Numbered from the stretch's first letter, positions 55,301-62,575 are shown. The stretch is 64,000 bases of DNA from an uncultured Clostridia bacterium (GCA_947595585.1 CANQET010000003.1:78926-142925); one strand, 5' to 3'. Program-made: numbers and translations. The notes: generated by a model from the letters alone, not told the origin.

Positions 55301-56830
55301 CTTGATCGTCGAATAGTCCGCCGTACGGCCGACGCCGCCGACCGTGACGTATTCGATATCCACGGTGTCCACATTGCCGTAGACTTCCTTGAAGGGATCG
55401 TAGGAGAAGAGATCGTCGACAAAGTGACGGGGTTCGCTCGAAGCATCCGCCGATTCGGTGAAGTACATGAGCTGCCCGTTGTAGGTGAGGTAGGGCGTCT
55501 TCACGCCGCTGATGGAGGCGACGGAGAGTGCCGCCGTATAGGTCGAGGGAGAGCCGACGACCGCCGAGTCGGGGTTGGTTGTGAGCCCGAGGTTGCCGTT
55601 CTTCTCCGAACCGTAGGTGGAGTTGTAGTCGTTGGAGGCCGCGCAGACGAGGCTGATGCCCGCCTCCTCGATCATATCATAGACGTACGCCTGCCGCTCA
55701 TCGGACTCGGTCGTAAAGCCCGCGGCCGTGCCGAGGGACATGTTGATGACGTCGACGCCGAGGTAGACGCAATCTTCGAGGGCGGCGACGAGCCAAGACC
55801 AGCGCGCACCCTGCTGGGTATCCGAGAACACCTTCATCGAGGCGAGCTGCGCGTTGGGCGCAACGCCCGTGATGCCCTCTTTGTTGTCGTCGGCGTCCTT
55901 GCCGACGATGACGCCCGAGACGTGGGTGCCGTGCTCGCTCTCGAGGGGATAGACGTCGTAGTCACCGTCTGCGTAGTCGTAGGTGTAGGGCACCTTGGGG
56001 CTATAATAGACGTTCGCCGCCGAGAGGCCGCGCGTCATCGTCGCGGCGCGGAGGGTGGGAACTTTCGTTGCGAGATTTTCGAGGGTGAGGACCTGCGTGC
56101 CCGTGAAGCGATCGGCGTCGAAGGCGGAGTGCGTGTAATCGAGGCCCGTATCGAGGACGGCGATGACCGTGCCCGAGCCGTCGAAGCCCGAACCCGCACT
56201 GTTGAAGATACCCGTATCATAGACGTTGACGTCGTTGGTGACGAGTCGGGACTCGGCCTCGGCATAGACTTCGCTCACGCTGAGCGAATAGCCGGTATCC
56301 TCGAGGGAGGCCGCGAGCTTCTCGTAGTCCCCCGCTTTGAGGACGACTTCGAAGCCGCCGAAGAAGGTCTCATACGTCGTGCCGTAGCTGAACTTCACGC
56401 CCGATCTCTCGAGCTTGGCCTTGGCGGCGCCGTTGGCCTTCTGCATCGCGGAAAGCAGCGCCGCACCCTCCGAAGAGGCACGGTAGGCCGTGATATCGGC
56501 ATAGCGGGAGATCGCGCTCTGCGCATTGAACTTGCCGAGGAGGCCGTCGTCCGTCGTCTGGACGATGACGGAGATCTCCTGCCCCGCGTCTACGCTCTTT
56601 GCAAGGGGCGAAGAGACGCCGGGATCGAGAATGTCGCGGGCGTCCGCATTGGCGAGCTCCCCCGTGTACTCGGAGACGAGCGCCGTCTGTTCGCTTGCGG
56701 CAGGCGTGTTCGCCGAATGCTCCGCCGCGGGAAATGCGGGAAGCAGCTGCGAGGCAATGAGAGCACCCGCCATCAGGGTACCCGCAACGCCGAGGGCAAT
56801 GTTTCTTGTCTTGTTCCGGATCTTCTTCAT
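49361..56830 (-). CDS. Giant surface-anchored subtilisin-like (S8) protease with PA domain and BspA-type leucine-rich repeats
   Basis: 2489 residues. The signal peptide (MKKIRNKTRNIALGVAGTLM, to about 36) ends near PAFPAAEH. An S8 pro-region is followed by the catalytic triad Asp227 (VIAVLDTGLD), His300 (EHGTHVSG) and Ser635 (LSGTSMASP), with the oxyanion Asn near 400 (CAASN). A PA domain is inserted at about 480-590. Beta-rich Fn3- and Ig-like domains follow, with a Big_2-like stretch near 1200-1430. Residues about 1427-2260 are BspA/LRR_5 repeats (ITEVVLPEGIELIGAYAFAG type). The C-terminus has a Pro-rich spacer, one membrane helix (VTLGVFTGLFGLIAIGTGIA) and KKKQS, with no LPXTG. It resembles lactocepin/C5a-peptidase-type proteases, which cut extracellular proteins. 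It heads the unit that continues into opp. Confidence 0.93.
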   Translation of the reverse strand: MKKIRNKTRNIALGVAGTLMAGALIASQLLPAFPAAEHSANTPAASEQTALVSEYTGELANADARDILDPGVSSPLAKSVDAGQEISVIVQTTDDGLLGKFNAQSAISRYADITAYRASSEGAALLSAMQKANGAAKAKLERSGVKFSYGTTYETFFGGFEVVLKAGDYEKLAASLEDTGYSLSVSEVYAEAESRLVTNDVNVYDTGIFNSAGSGFDGSGTVIAVLDTGLDYTHSAFDADRFTGTQVLTLENLATKVPTLRAATMTRGLSAANVYYSPKVPYTYDYADGDYDVYPLESEHGTHVSGVIVGKDADDNKEGITGVAPNAQLASMKVFSDTQQGARWSWLVAALEDCVYLGVDVINMSLGTAAGFTTESDERQAYVYDMIEEAGISLVCAASNDYNSTYGSEKNGNLGLTTNPDSAVVGSPSTYTAALSVASISGVKTPYLTYNGQLMYFTESADASSEPRHFVDDLFSYDPFKEVYGNVDTVDIEYVTVGGVGRTADYSTIKDEIKGKIALVRRGSNSFEEKARVAANAGAVGVIIYNNVSGDITMTVGSVKIPVCSISQDNGEILSAVPRGTLHISRDQVAGPFMSNFSSWGPTPDLRIKPEITAHGGEIYSAVPGQSYDRLSGTSMASPNQAGVTALIRQYVKQKFPTAEPSEVTAYVNQIMMSTTDIAKNVNGLPYSVRKQGAGLANLTKATTSPAFITTYARNDADLYNQRFTDEVIDKAKIEVGDDPKKTGIYEMKFNIVNAFGNSSVAYDVDAIVMTEGISETKTHQGDMTVTEEGYLLEGAKVEINGIEGKGCTLSGSVVTVEPGARATVTLTVTLGDSDRKYLDQVSGRMDANGNDLHVFENGMYVEGYITLTPKSGTAISLSVPYLAFYGDWTQAPIFDLDYFETDKDAHNDAIETLDKTLPDAYATRPIGGLYQDYITYLGSYYFIQDPTAQQISAEREHIALTNQEGDTGGVNSIRELYLGMLRGARELEMTVTDATTGEVIWRKTEAHQRKSYSSGSQIYPSSVDVDFSVADYDLKNNTQYIFRVVATVDYGDGGLETNKRNVFEFPFTTDFRAPVVTDVRYTVEYDRTEEKNRLYANVSIWDNHYTMAYRAGQVYREGNSAYLDFFSSLPVPVFSERNATSEVTIELTDYIGRLANSYNKNTFVMTVYDYAMNESTFELRVPDDVRYLYFAEMQDENGDPIGEDEYGVVLNPNEKYNLAPMTYPTDSWTDTLVYTSSNEDVVRVVNRQLLALSSGTARITARSAEDESVYAELTVKVRSEEDEGYFAYDAPDVDIFYLSGYTTDNAFYFMGSSDRDISVTGARTTWTPTRQSYALSMFPSEQVTINYELEAYFPERTVVVFSSNNPNIASVSEDGQITALAEGIGSVSVRVMINNDDGTQTSTFYSKTISITVKNPYERNGPYLMGYRGMGGKVEIPQELGLTQIYQYAFSHYDYIPKDLSAGDVITEEDPLSTKIWYLGENQGITEVVLPEGIELIGAYAFAGMKNLQKVVIPSTCVKIAAGAFYGCTSLTEIEGLEHVKFINQDAFNGPAVTDEEGNYTGAYDSVPLNTVDLSGVIAIGDRAFMRTKLVALDLPESAQSLGASVFEETYLVSVNIRAQKIKLGTRAFANCASLRSIDVNASVIPESVFVGCTELKSVGLGADVVSIGANAFAGTAVAKFNVAPGNAVYKTKNSDGAFLYDTTGKVLLLAAPQAVGETFTDNEITKIGDGAFAGNTTIARVTAANLTEVGEYAFAGCSRLLNADLGKVTTIGDYAFAGTSLRAANLDSAESIGSYAFYATNLASVKLKDGVQVGDYAFAYCGALASVEIGDNAEIGAYAFAFPVQTGATLLGRYDTSRYYASLDWYFSGSMLGALHIGANAVLGDYAFSNAMSLTEVTLGAGARLGAGAFYHAISLENIDLSEVKEIGAAAFGGSIHTVYVVQVSNSTITSVSGTAGYTSEGVVITSADLSSVEQGKLGAGAFANCSALESVELGSLTEIPAQTFMNALSLASIDLSGIQSIGDGAFLGTALSAADLSKATAIGDSAFALAELTEVTLNAEGTTVGSGAFEANDALTSVKNLSAVTYFGDYAFSGTALGGVLDLQGATHIGDFAFMETPIENVMLSSALTEIGENPFAGCDIPRFTMRTPEMFHGVAVGEKIVDTYRLNDALQVIEGALFRTVPTGLELICYPAGSTEKSYTVPEGTVRISAFAFALSEIERVELPVSLDAIGDRAFYGCTALKTVVFKSLQAPILEEQYDEDWASWMYLDTVFRGADGKLYTSSPVSGVISGFEEMTGGESVSGLGIFKFFVWNMSDNVTAIFFGANFVDHVGVAPGDITMVRPVNGTGYDNIVMNSYFGTTIDGATAPADETLAAIRAIDALPELGDITLADAAKIREARRLYSAIVTVEQQSLVTNYQKLTSAEAILAMLEQGEQPEQPPETPPKASADPTVVTLGVFTGLFGLIAIGTGIALAVVLVRKKKQS

Positions 56831-56957
56831 GGTTCCGCCTTTTCGTGTGATTTTTCCGTGTGATGTTTCGAGATCCCCTTAAGCCTTCGGGGGAAAGATG
56901 CGCCTTTCGCGTGCATGCACGCGCTCTACCATCTATTTTCTATTTTATGGTGTGAAA

Positions 56958-56987
56958 ATTATACCATGCAAATGCGCGCGGTGTCAA
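56958..56987 (-). promoter_or_regulatory. Consensus promoter of the protease-Opp unit
   Basis: TTGACA (56987-56982), an 18-bp spacer and TATAAT (56963-56958) on the minus strand. The leader is about 120 nt and contains the palindrome GCGTGCATGCACGC. The rest of the gap to 57207 is AT-rich, and I see no further feature in it. Confidence 0.85.
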
Positions 56988-57207
56988 TCGAATTTATTTT
57001 CGAATTCGTTTCGGTGGATTTTGTCACTCTTTCACAAAAACCGAACATTTGCAATCATTTTTCGGCAAATATATTATATTTTTGGGGGAAAATCGGCCGT
57101 ATCCCGCGATTTTCTCCGCATGCAGCCCAAAAATTTCAGGTATTAGATTTTTGTATATTACCCATAACCTGAGCTTATATTTGCATAAATTATTACAAAA
57201 TTTGCAT

Positions 57208-57231
57208 AAAAAAGGGGCGCCGAAGCGCCCC
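57208..57231 (-). terminator. Intrinsic terminator of lon-engB
   Basis: On the minus strand GGGGCGC-TTCG-GCGCCCC is followed by TTTTTT, just past engB. Confidence 0.92.
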
Positions 57232-57245
57232 GAACGCACTTTTTC

Positions 57246-57830
57246 TTATGCGCGGGCCACGATCTCCCCGATCGCGGAGAGCAGCGCGTCCTTCCCTTCC
57301 CCCGTCACGGCGGAGAGTGCGATCACGTTGTCTTCCCCCAATCCGAAGCCGTTCGCAACCGCCCGTACGCGCACCTTGGCGGCGCTTTTCGAGAGCTTGT
57401 CCGCCTTGGTCGCAACGACGGTGAACGGGATGATGTGATAGTTCAGATAATTGACCATCGCAAGGTCGTCGGGCGAGGGATCGCGGCGGAGATCGGAGAG
57501 CAGAAACACGTGAGAGATGCACTCCTTTTTTGCGAAGAAAGCATCCAAAATCTTACCCCATCTCTCTTTTTCGGCCTTCGAGACGGCCGCGTAGCCGTAG
57601 CCCGGAAGATCGGCAAGGAGGAAGGCGCCGAAGTCGAAATAGTTCACAAGGCGGGTCCGCCCGGGGTCCGCGCTCGTCTTGGCGAGGCGCTTCTGCCCCG
57701 CGAGCAAGTTGATGAGCGTAGACTTGCCCGAGTTGGACTTCCCGCACACCACGATCATGGGCTTTTGCGGGGTGAGGAACTGCTTCTCCGAGGCGGCCGA
57801 AGTCACGAATTTTGCGTTATCGATGCGCAT
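57246..57830 (-). CDS. engB: Ribosome-biogenesis GTPase EngB (YsxC/YihA)
   Basis: 194 residues, the usual size. G1 is GKSNSGKST (30-38), then the switch region TSADPGRTRLVNYF, G3 DLPGYGYA, G4 TKADKL and a G5-like SAVTGEG. It is needed for 50S assembly. The start at 57830 lies 14 nt inside lon, so the two are translationally coupled. The pair lon-engB is conserved in Firmicutes. Confidence 0.95.
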   Translation of the reverse strand: MRIDNAKFVTSAASEKQFLTPQKPMIVVCGKSNSGKSTLINLLAGQKRLAKTSADPGRTRLVNYFDFGAFLLADLPGYGYAAVSKAEKERWGKILDAFFAKKECISHVFLLSDLRRDPSPDDLAMVNYLNYHIIPFTVVATKADKLSKSAAKVRVRAVANGFGLGEDNVIALSAVTGEGKDALLSAIGEIVARA

Positions 57831-60147
57831 GCAACCCCCTCACGGCACGGGCGAACACCTCGTCTACGCCGCTCACACAGATAAATTCGAGATCCTTGCG
57901 GATGTTTTCGGGGATCTCCTCGATGTCCTTGCGGTTTTCCTCGGGGATGACGATCTCGCGGATGCCGATGCGGGAAGCGGCGAGCGCCTTCTCCTTGAGC
58001 CCGCCGATGGGCAGCACCTTGCCGCGGAGGGTGATCTCCCCCGTCATCGCGATGTCCCGCCGCACGGGCAGCCCCGTAAAGGCGGAGAGGATGGCCGTCG
58101 CCATCGTGATGCCCGCAGAAGGCCCGTCCTTGGGCGTCGCCCCCGCGGGGACGTGGATGTGGATATCCTTGTTTGCGAAATCCGCACGGTCGATGCCGTA
58201 TTTTTCGGCGTGGGCACGGATGTAGGAGATGGCGGCCTGTGCCGATTCTTTCATCACATCCCCCAGCTTTCCCGTGAGGATGACCTCGCCCTTGCCCTGC
58301 ATCGCGGAGACCTCGATCGTGAGCGTAGCGCCGCCGACGGCCGTCCACGCAAGCCCCGTCGCGGCACCGACTTCATCCCTCTCGCGCATGCCGTCGTCTT
58401 TGAGATAACGGCGGGCACCTATGTAAGTTTCGAGGTTTTTTGCGGTGACGCGGACGCCCTTCTTCTCCCCCTTCGCGATGCATACGGCCGCCTTACGGCA
58501 GACGGCGCCGATCGTCCGTTCGAGGCTGCGGACCCCCGATTCCATCGTGAAGCCCTCGATCATCGTCATCACGGCGTCGTCGGAGACGCGCAGCTGCCCC
58601 GCCTTGAGGCCGTTGAGCTTGCTCTGCTTGGGGATGAGGAAGCGCTTGGCGATCTCGAGTTTTTCTTCGGGGGTGTAGCCCGAAAGCTCGATGACCTCCA
58701 TGCGGTCGAGCAGGGGCATGGGGATGGTATCGAGGGTATTTGCCGTGGCGATGAACATGACTTTGGAGAGGTCGTAGGGCTCCTCGATGTAGCGATCGCG
58801 GAAGGCGTTGTTCTGCTCGGGGTCGAGCACTTCGAGCAGGGCGCTCGCGGGGTCCCCCCGCAGATCCGAGGAGATCTTATCCACCTCATCGAGGAGGAAG
58901 ACGGGGTTGACCGACCCCGCATTTTTCATTTCGTAGATGATCCGCCCGGGCATGGCGCCGACGTACGTCCGCCTGTGGCCGCGGATCTCCGCCTCGTCCT
59001 TGAGCCCGCCGAGGCTCATGCGCACGAATTTGCGCCCCAAGGCACGGGCGATGGAGCGGGCGATGCTCGTTTTTCCGACCCCCGGGGGGCCGACAAGGCA
59101 GAGGATAGGCGCCTTGAGCTCTCCCGTGAGCTTGAGCACGGCGAGGTACTCGAGCACCCGCTCTTTGATGGTCTCGAGGCCGTAGTGATCTTCCGCGAGC
59201 GCATGTTCGACATCCTGCAGCGAGGCCGTATCTTGGGTCTCATTGCTCCAGGGAAGATCGAGGATCCAATCGAGATAGTTGCGGATGACCGTGTATTCGG
59301 GAGAAGACGGGGTGATGCGGTCCATGCGGGAGAGCTCGGAGAGCGCCTTCTCCTTGATGGCTTCGGGCAGCCCGGCCTGTTCGATGCGCTCCTTGATCTT
59401 CTCCCCCTCTTCGACGCCGTCACCCAGCTCTTCATGGATGACTTTGAGCTGTTCGCGGAGGAAGTATTCCCGCTGCGAGCGGTCGATGTTCTTGCGGACG
59501 GCCTGCATGATCTGCTGTTCGATGCGGACGACCTCGAGTTCGCGGTTCAAAAGGACCGTGAATTTGGTGAGACGGGCGTCGAGCGCCTGCTCTTCGAGGA
59601 TCTCCTGCTTCACGGGGTCGTGAATGTGCAAAAAGTGGGTACAGATATCGATATATTGCTCGGCATCGGCGATCCCCGCGAGTGCGGATTCCATCTCCTT
59701 GAAGTCGAGGCCGCCCCGCCCGAGAATGCCGCCGACGAGCTCGCGCGCAACGCGGAAACCCGCCTCCTCGGTCTCGGGATCGCCGTGGATTGTGGGCATC
59801 TCTTCGAGGTTTGCCATGATGCAGCCTTCTTCGGTCTCATACGAGACGACGCGGGCACGCACGATGCCCTCGACGATCACGCGGACGCGGTCCCCCCCGG
59901 GCATGCGCGTCCTCTGGCGGATACGGGCGATCGTACCCACCTTGCAGAGGTCCTCCGCGGAGGCGTCCTCCTTGGGGAGGGTCTGCCGTACGATAAAGAC
60001 GTATGCCTCATAGCGCGCTTCGGCCTGCTGGGCGGCGACGAGCGAGACGCCCCGCCCGATATCGAAGGCGGCCCGCGTCGACGGAAGAATGACCTGCGTC
60101 CGCATCGGGATCACGGGCAAACGATCGCGGAATGTAAAGTTTATCAT
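57817..60147 (-). CDS. lon: ATP-dependent protease Lon (LonA type)
   Basis: 776 residues. The N-terminal LAN domain begins INFTFRDRLPVIPMRTQVIL. The AAA+ domain has Walker A GPPGVGKTS near 353 and Walker B VFLLDEVDK. The protease domain has the catalytic Ser677 in PKDGPSAGIT and the Lys about 43 residues further, in the K(V)LPIGGLKEK segment. It degrades damaged and regulatory proteins. I chose ATG 60147 with GGGAGG 7 nt upstream. It has its own promoter; the downstream engB start lies inside its 3' end. Confidence 0.96.
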   Translation of the reverse strand: MINFTFRDRLPVIPMRTQVILPSTRAAFDIGRGVSLVAAQQAEARYEAYVFIVRQTLPKEDASAEDLCKVGTIARIRQRTRMPGGDRVRVIVEGIVRARVVSYETEEGCIMANLEEMPTIHGDPETEEAGFRVARELVGGILGRGGLDFKEMESALAGIADAEQYIDICTHFLHIHDPVKQEILEEQALDARLTKFTVLLNRELEVVRIEQQIMQAVRKNIDRSQREYFLREQLKVIHEELGDGVEEGEKIKERIEQAGLPEAIKEKALSELSRMDRITPSSPEYTVIRNYLDWILDLPWSNETQDTASLQDVEHALAEDHYGLETIKERVLEYLAVLKLTGELKAPILCLVGPPGVGKTSIARSIARALGRKFVRMSLGGLKDEAEIRGHRRTYVGAMPGRIIYEMKNAGSVNPVFLLDEVDKISSDLRGDPASALLEVLDPEQNNAFRDRYIEEPYDLSKVMFIATANTLDTIPMPLLDRMEVIELSGYTPEEKLEIAKRFLIPKQSKLNGLKAGQLRVSDDAVMTMIEGFTMESGVRSLERTIGAVCRKAAVCIAKGEKKGVRVTAKNLETYIGARRYLKDDGMRERDEVGAATGLAWTAVGGATLTIEVSAMQGKGEVILTGKLGDVMKESAQAAISYIRAHAEKYGIDRADFANKDIHIHVPAGATPKDGPSAGITMATAILSAFTGLPVRRDIAMTGEITLRGKVLPIGGLKEKALAASRIGIREIVIPEENRKDIEEIPENIRKDLEFICVSGVDEVFARAVRGLHAHR

Positions 60148-60170
60148 AAGCAAACCTCCCTTGGCGTATA

Positions 60171-60199
60171 ATTATATCACACGCGCGGGGAAATTTCAA
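60171..60199 (-). promoter_or_regulatory. SigA promoter of lon
   Basis: TTGAAA (60199-60194), a 17-bp spacer and TATAAT (60176-60171) on the minus strand, about 24 bp before the lon start codon. Confidence 0.8.
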
Positions 60200-60207
60200 A
60201 CCGAATT

Positions 60208-60241
60208 CCGCGAAAAAATCGCTCCCCTCGCGATTTTTCGG
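60208..60241. promoter_or_regulatory. Inverted repeat upstream of the lon promoter
   Basis: Arms CCGCGAAAAAATCGC and GCGATTTTTCGG around TCCCCTC. It starts about 9 bp past the -35 box and could be an operator. It does not match the CtsR or CIRCE consensus. Confidence 0.4.
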
Positions 60242-60295
60242 AAAATTTACGGCCGCGCAGCCCGCCCCCCCTCGCTGAAAACAAGTCCGAAGTCC

Positions 60296-60489
60296 GATAC
60301 CCCCTCCGTGGTTTATCCCAAGTACTACCCCCTCCGTGGGAGGGGGATCAAGGGGGTGGGGCGGCGACAAGGCAAATACGCAGTCCGACCCTCATACCGA
60401 GCGTAGCGAGTGTATCTTAAGATCCGCTCACTCCGCTACGCTTCGTTCGGGATGAGGTCGCTCATCATGCGCGAAAACGGGTACCGTTA
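60296..60489. repeat. Repeat mosaic 8
   Basis: Module A (60324-60365) and module D (60375-60478: CTCATACCGAGCG ... CGTTCGGGATGAGGTCGC), then GAAAACGGGTACCGTT. This is the same order of modules that leads into the first 117-nt element. Confidence 0.85.
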
Positions 60490-60606
60490 AACTGCGGAGA
60501 AGCAAGCAAGACAAGGAGAACGAGCATTTCCGAAGGGAGCGTACTTTTGCGTACGTGACCGAGGAAAGCGCAGTTCAACGCAGTATTGCGCCGCTTATCC
60601 GCAGTT
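60490..60606. repeat. 117-nt covarying inverted-repeat element, copy 2
   Basis: Outer arms AACTGCGGA (60490-60498) and TCCGCAGTT (60598-60606), then AAGC/GCTT, GCAA/TTGC, GAAC/GTTC, TTTCC/GGAAA, GG/CC and CGTAC/GTACG around TTTTGC. It is exactly as long as copy 1 (8809-8925), with compensating changes in every helix that differs. It ends 26 bp before the -35 box of the YbjN-like gene. Confidence 0.85.
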
Positions 60607-60632
60607 CGTATGTAAAATTTTCCAAAGAACTA

Positions 60633-60661
60633 TTGACAGGGTGGGATTTTTATTTTATACT
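60633..60661 (+). promoter_or_regulatory. SigA promoter of the YbjN-like gene
   Basis: TTGACA (60633-60638), a 17-bp spacer and TATACT (60656-60661), 33 bp before the start codon at 60695. Confidence 0.85.
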
Positions 60662-60694
60662 ATTCCCAAACAATGAAAAGCAGGAGGAACCAAA

Positions 60695-61123
60695 ATGTAT
60701 TCATCGACAAGAAAATTCACTTCCATCATGGACCGTGAAGATATCCGCTATTCCTATGAGGGCGTGCGGGAAAACACGAAATCCGAGGTCGTCAGCGTCA
60801 CCTATTCGGGCGACAACATGGATAGCATCCGCGTGATGTTCTTCTTCTCCGAGGATTGCGAAGACGTCGCGATTCATGTCTTCGATATGGCACGCGTCCC
60901 TTCCGCCAAGGTCTCGAACGTCATGGAAGAGATCAACCGCCAGAACAGCGAATACCGCTTCGTGCGCTTCTATCTCGATACCGACGACAACACCATCCAG
61001 CTCGCCGCCGACGCCTGCTTCCGCGAGAACGACGTCGATGAGATCTGCCTCGAGCTTCTCCACCGCATCGTGAGCATCAGCGATGACGTGTACCCCATCT
61101 TCATGAAAGCGATCTTTGCGTAA
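60695..61123 (+). CDS. YbjN-domain protein
   Basis: 142 residues. The fold is seen in the alternation of a strand with SIRVMFFFSEDCEDVAIHVF, a helix with KVSNVMEEINRQNSEYRF and strands VRFYLDTDDNTIQLAADAC, then a C-terminal helix (EICLELLHRIVSISDDVYPI). This is the pattern of YbjN-like putative sensory or chaperone-related domains; exact function unknown. It is cytoplasmic. The start at 60695 follows AGGAGGAACCAAA. It is monocistronic, with promoter and terminator. Confidence 0.82.
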   Translation: MYSSTRKFTSIMDREDIRYSYEGVRENTKSEVVSVTYSGDNMDSIRVMFFFSEDCEDVAIHVFDMARVPSAKVSNVMEEINRQNSEYRFVRFYLDTDDNTIQLAADACFRENDVDEICLELLHRIVSISDDVYPIFMKAIFA

Positions 61124-61131
61124 GCTGCATC

Positions 61132-61163
61132 AAAAAAACCGCCACAGGGTGGCGGTTTTTTTT
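61132..61163 (+). terminator. Bidirectional terminator between the YbjN-like and tautomerase genes
   Basis: Stem AAAAAAACCGCCAC/GTGGCGGTTTTTTTT-like with a short AGG loop, between the convergent genes ending at 61123 and 61172. Confidence 0.9.
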
Positions 61164-61171
61164 GTAGTTCG

Positions 61172-61513
61172 CTAAAAATTGCTGCCGTTCCAGCCCCAAT
61201 CCGAGAGGCCGTGATAGGTCACATAGACGGCGTACCCCGGGATAGAGAGCTCCTCCTCGAGGATGCGGCAGATCTCCGCCGTCATGCGAGAATAGTCCGC
61301 AGAGGCGGCCTTGCCGAACAGGCTGACTTCCACATAGGCGCCGCGGTCGAGCTTCTTCCCGCCCAGCCACAGGTCGTAATTCTCGCAAATGCCCACCATG
61401 AGGTAGGTCTCCCCCTTGTGCAGGATGGAGACGGCCTTTCCGAGCTTTGCCTTGATGGCCTCCTTCTTCGTCTCGGAGACGGAGACGGTCACTTTTGTAT
61501 CGATAAACGGCAT
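61172..61513 (-). CDS. Tautomerase of the MIF family (phenylpyruvate-tautomerase-related)
   Basis: 113 residues, the size of MIF. The N-terminus PFIDTKVTVSVSETKKEAIK places a Pro directly after the initiator Met, which acts as the catalytic base once Met is removed. The strand YLMVGICENYDLWLGGKK and VEVSLFGKAASADYSRMTAE follow the MIF order. The physiological substrate in bacteria is usually unknown. I start at 61513, because AAGGAGGG lies upstream and the Pro becomes residue 2; earlier in-frame codons do not. It shares the terminator at 61132-61163. Confidence 0.88.
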   Translation of the reverse strand: MPFIDTKVTVSVSETKKEAIKAKLGKAVSILHKGETYLMVGICENYDLWLGGKKLDRGAYVEVSLFGKAASADYSRMTAEICRILEEELSIPGYAVYVTYHGLSDWGWNGSNF

Positions 61514-61532
61514 AGGTACCCTCCTTTTTGCC

Positions 61533-61805
61533 TTATTTCCTACGCAGGACGACGAGCGTTTCGACATTAGTCTGTTTATCCAAAATAATTTCCCTTACTT
61601 CTTGTCCATTTTGATATATCGGGAAATTCAGTTTTATTGATTTCAAAGGGCAATCGCCTTCGCCTGTCGGATAAATTTGTATCTCTTTTATCAGATACGA
61701 AACCAACGTCTTTTTCTCCTCGTCGTTTATTATATCATAAAGTTCGCCAAAACGCATCAAAATTTTATAAATATTTTCCAAAGCAATCGCTTCTGTTTCG
61801 GCAGC
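61533..61805 (-). pseudogene. Remnant of a large serine recombinase (C-terminal tail only)
   Basis: An open frame of about 90 codons from the stop at 61806-61808 reads GEALENIYKILMRFGEL-like sequence, then DIINDEEKKTLVSYLIKEIQIYP and LKSIKLNFPIYQNG, and ends VETLVVLRRK. This is the conserved end of conjugative-transposon (TnpX-type) serine recombinases. There is no catalytic domain, no zinc ribbon and no plausible start, so it is a decayed or truncated copy. It lies at the boundary where base composition turns more AT-rich. Confidence 0.75.
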
Positions 61806-61831
61806 CTATTTCCTTATCGCACGGATTTTGT

Positions 61832-62560
61832 TCATAGCAAATTCAGCTCGGCAAAATACTTTTCGGGGAATTTTGCAAGATATTCGCAATGTCCGTATCC
61901 CTCATGCACCCAAAAACGCATTTTCGGATAACTCTTTTCGATTTTCTTCCGCTGTTTATAATCGTTATCTTTGCTCCCGAACGCAAGCAAAACTTTCTTT
62001 TGCAACTTCTCGTCATAGGGCGGGAAATCAAAAGAACAGCAGGCGGCAACAACGTTTTTGATGCTCTTTTTGCTCATGCCCGCAAGCGATTTCGCCATAC
62101 TTTCTCCGAAGATCCCGTAAGCTTCTTCCATCTTTCGGACGGCTCGTTCGGGATATTTGCGCACTTTCTTCTGCTTTTTCAAAAATACCGATGCAACGAC
62201 TTTTTTGAGGATAGGCGCATTTTTGAAAAACGGCGCACCCTCGAATACGATGTGTTCGATCTCGATTGATTTTTCGGAAAACAGTTCAAGCCCCACGCGC
62301 GCACCGAGCGACGCACCAAACAAAAGCTCGATTTGAAAGATGTTTTTTTCTTTCAGATACGCAAGGAGCGTCCTTGCCTCCTCTTCTGCCGAAATAAAGT
62401 CGCCCTTATCTTCTCCATGCCCCGAAAGATCGGGCGAGATGACGCGGTACTTTTGAAGTGAATTTCCGATTAAAGTTGTCATTGTCTTTCCGTCCGCAAG
62501 CATCGGATGCAGGAGCAGAAGAACTTTTCCCTGCGGATTCCCGTATTCTTTTATGACCAT
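61832..62560 (-). CDS. Alpha/beta-hydrolase-fold protein
   Basis: 242 residues. The fold is shown by KVLLLLHPMLADGKTM (oxyanion strand), SPDLSGHGE and the nucleophile elbow FGASLGARVGLE with Ser84. The acid is probably Asp198 (FGSKDNDY) and the base His224 (GYGHCEY). Many short helices in the middle form a lid. The substrate is unknown. The start at 62560 follows AAAGGAGGATATAAAAA. It lies 15 bp downstream of the ABC ATPase gene and is more AT-rich than the genes to the left, which suggests co-acquisition with it. Confidence 0.82.
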   Translation of the reverse strand: MVIKEYGNPQGKVLLLLHPMLADGKTMTTLIGNSLQKYRVISPDLSGHGEDKGDFISAEEEARTLLAYLKEKNIFQIELLFGASLGARVGLELFSEKSIEIEHIVFEGAPFFKNAPILKKVVASVFLKKQKKVRKYPERAVRKMEEAYGIFGESMAKSLAGMSKKSIKNVVAACCSFDFPPYDEKLQKKVLLAFGSKDNDYKQRKKIEKSYPKMRFWVHEGYGHCEYLAKFPEKYFAELNLL

Positions 62561-62575
62561 TTTTTATATCCTCCT

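Noticed and set aside
49520..56863. Plus-strand open frame of more than 2400 codons opposite the protease gene
   Set aside because: Same effect of high GC in a codon-biased gene; there is no start site, no domain and no plausible composition. The minus-strand protease has intact catalytic motifs.
60208..60241. CIRCE or CtsR heat-shock operator upstream of lon
   Set aside because: The inverted repeat does not match either consensus, so I only list it as an unassigned palindrome.
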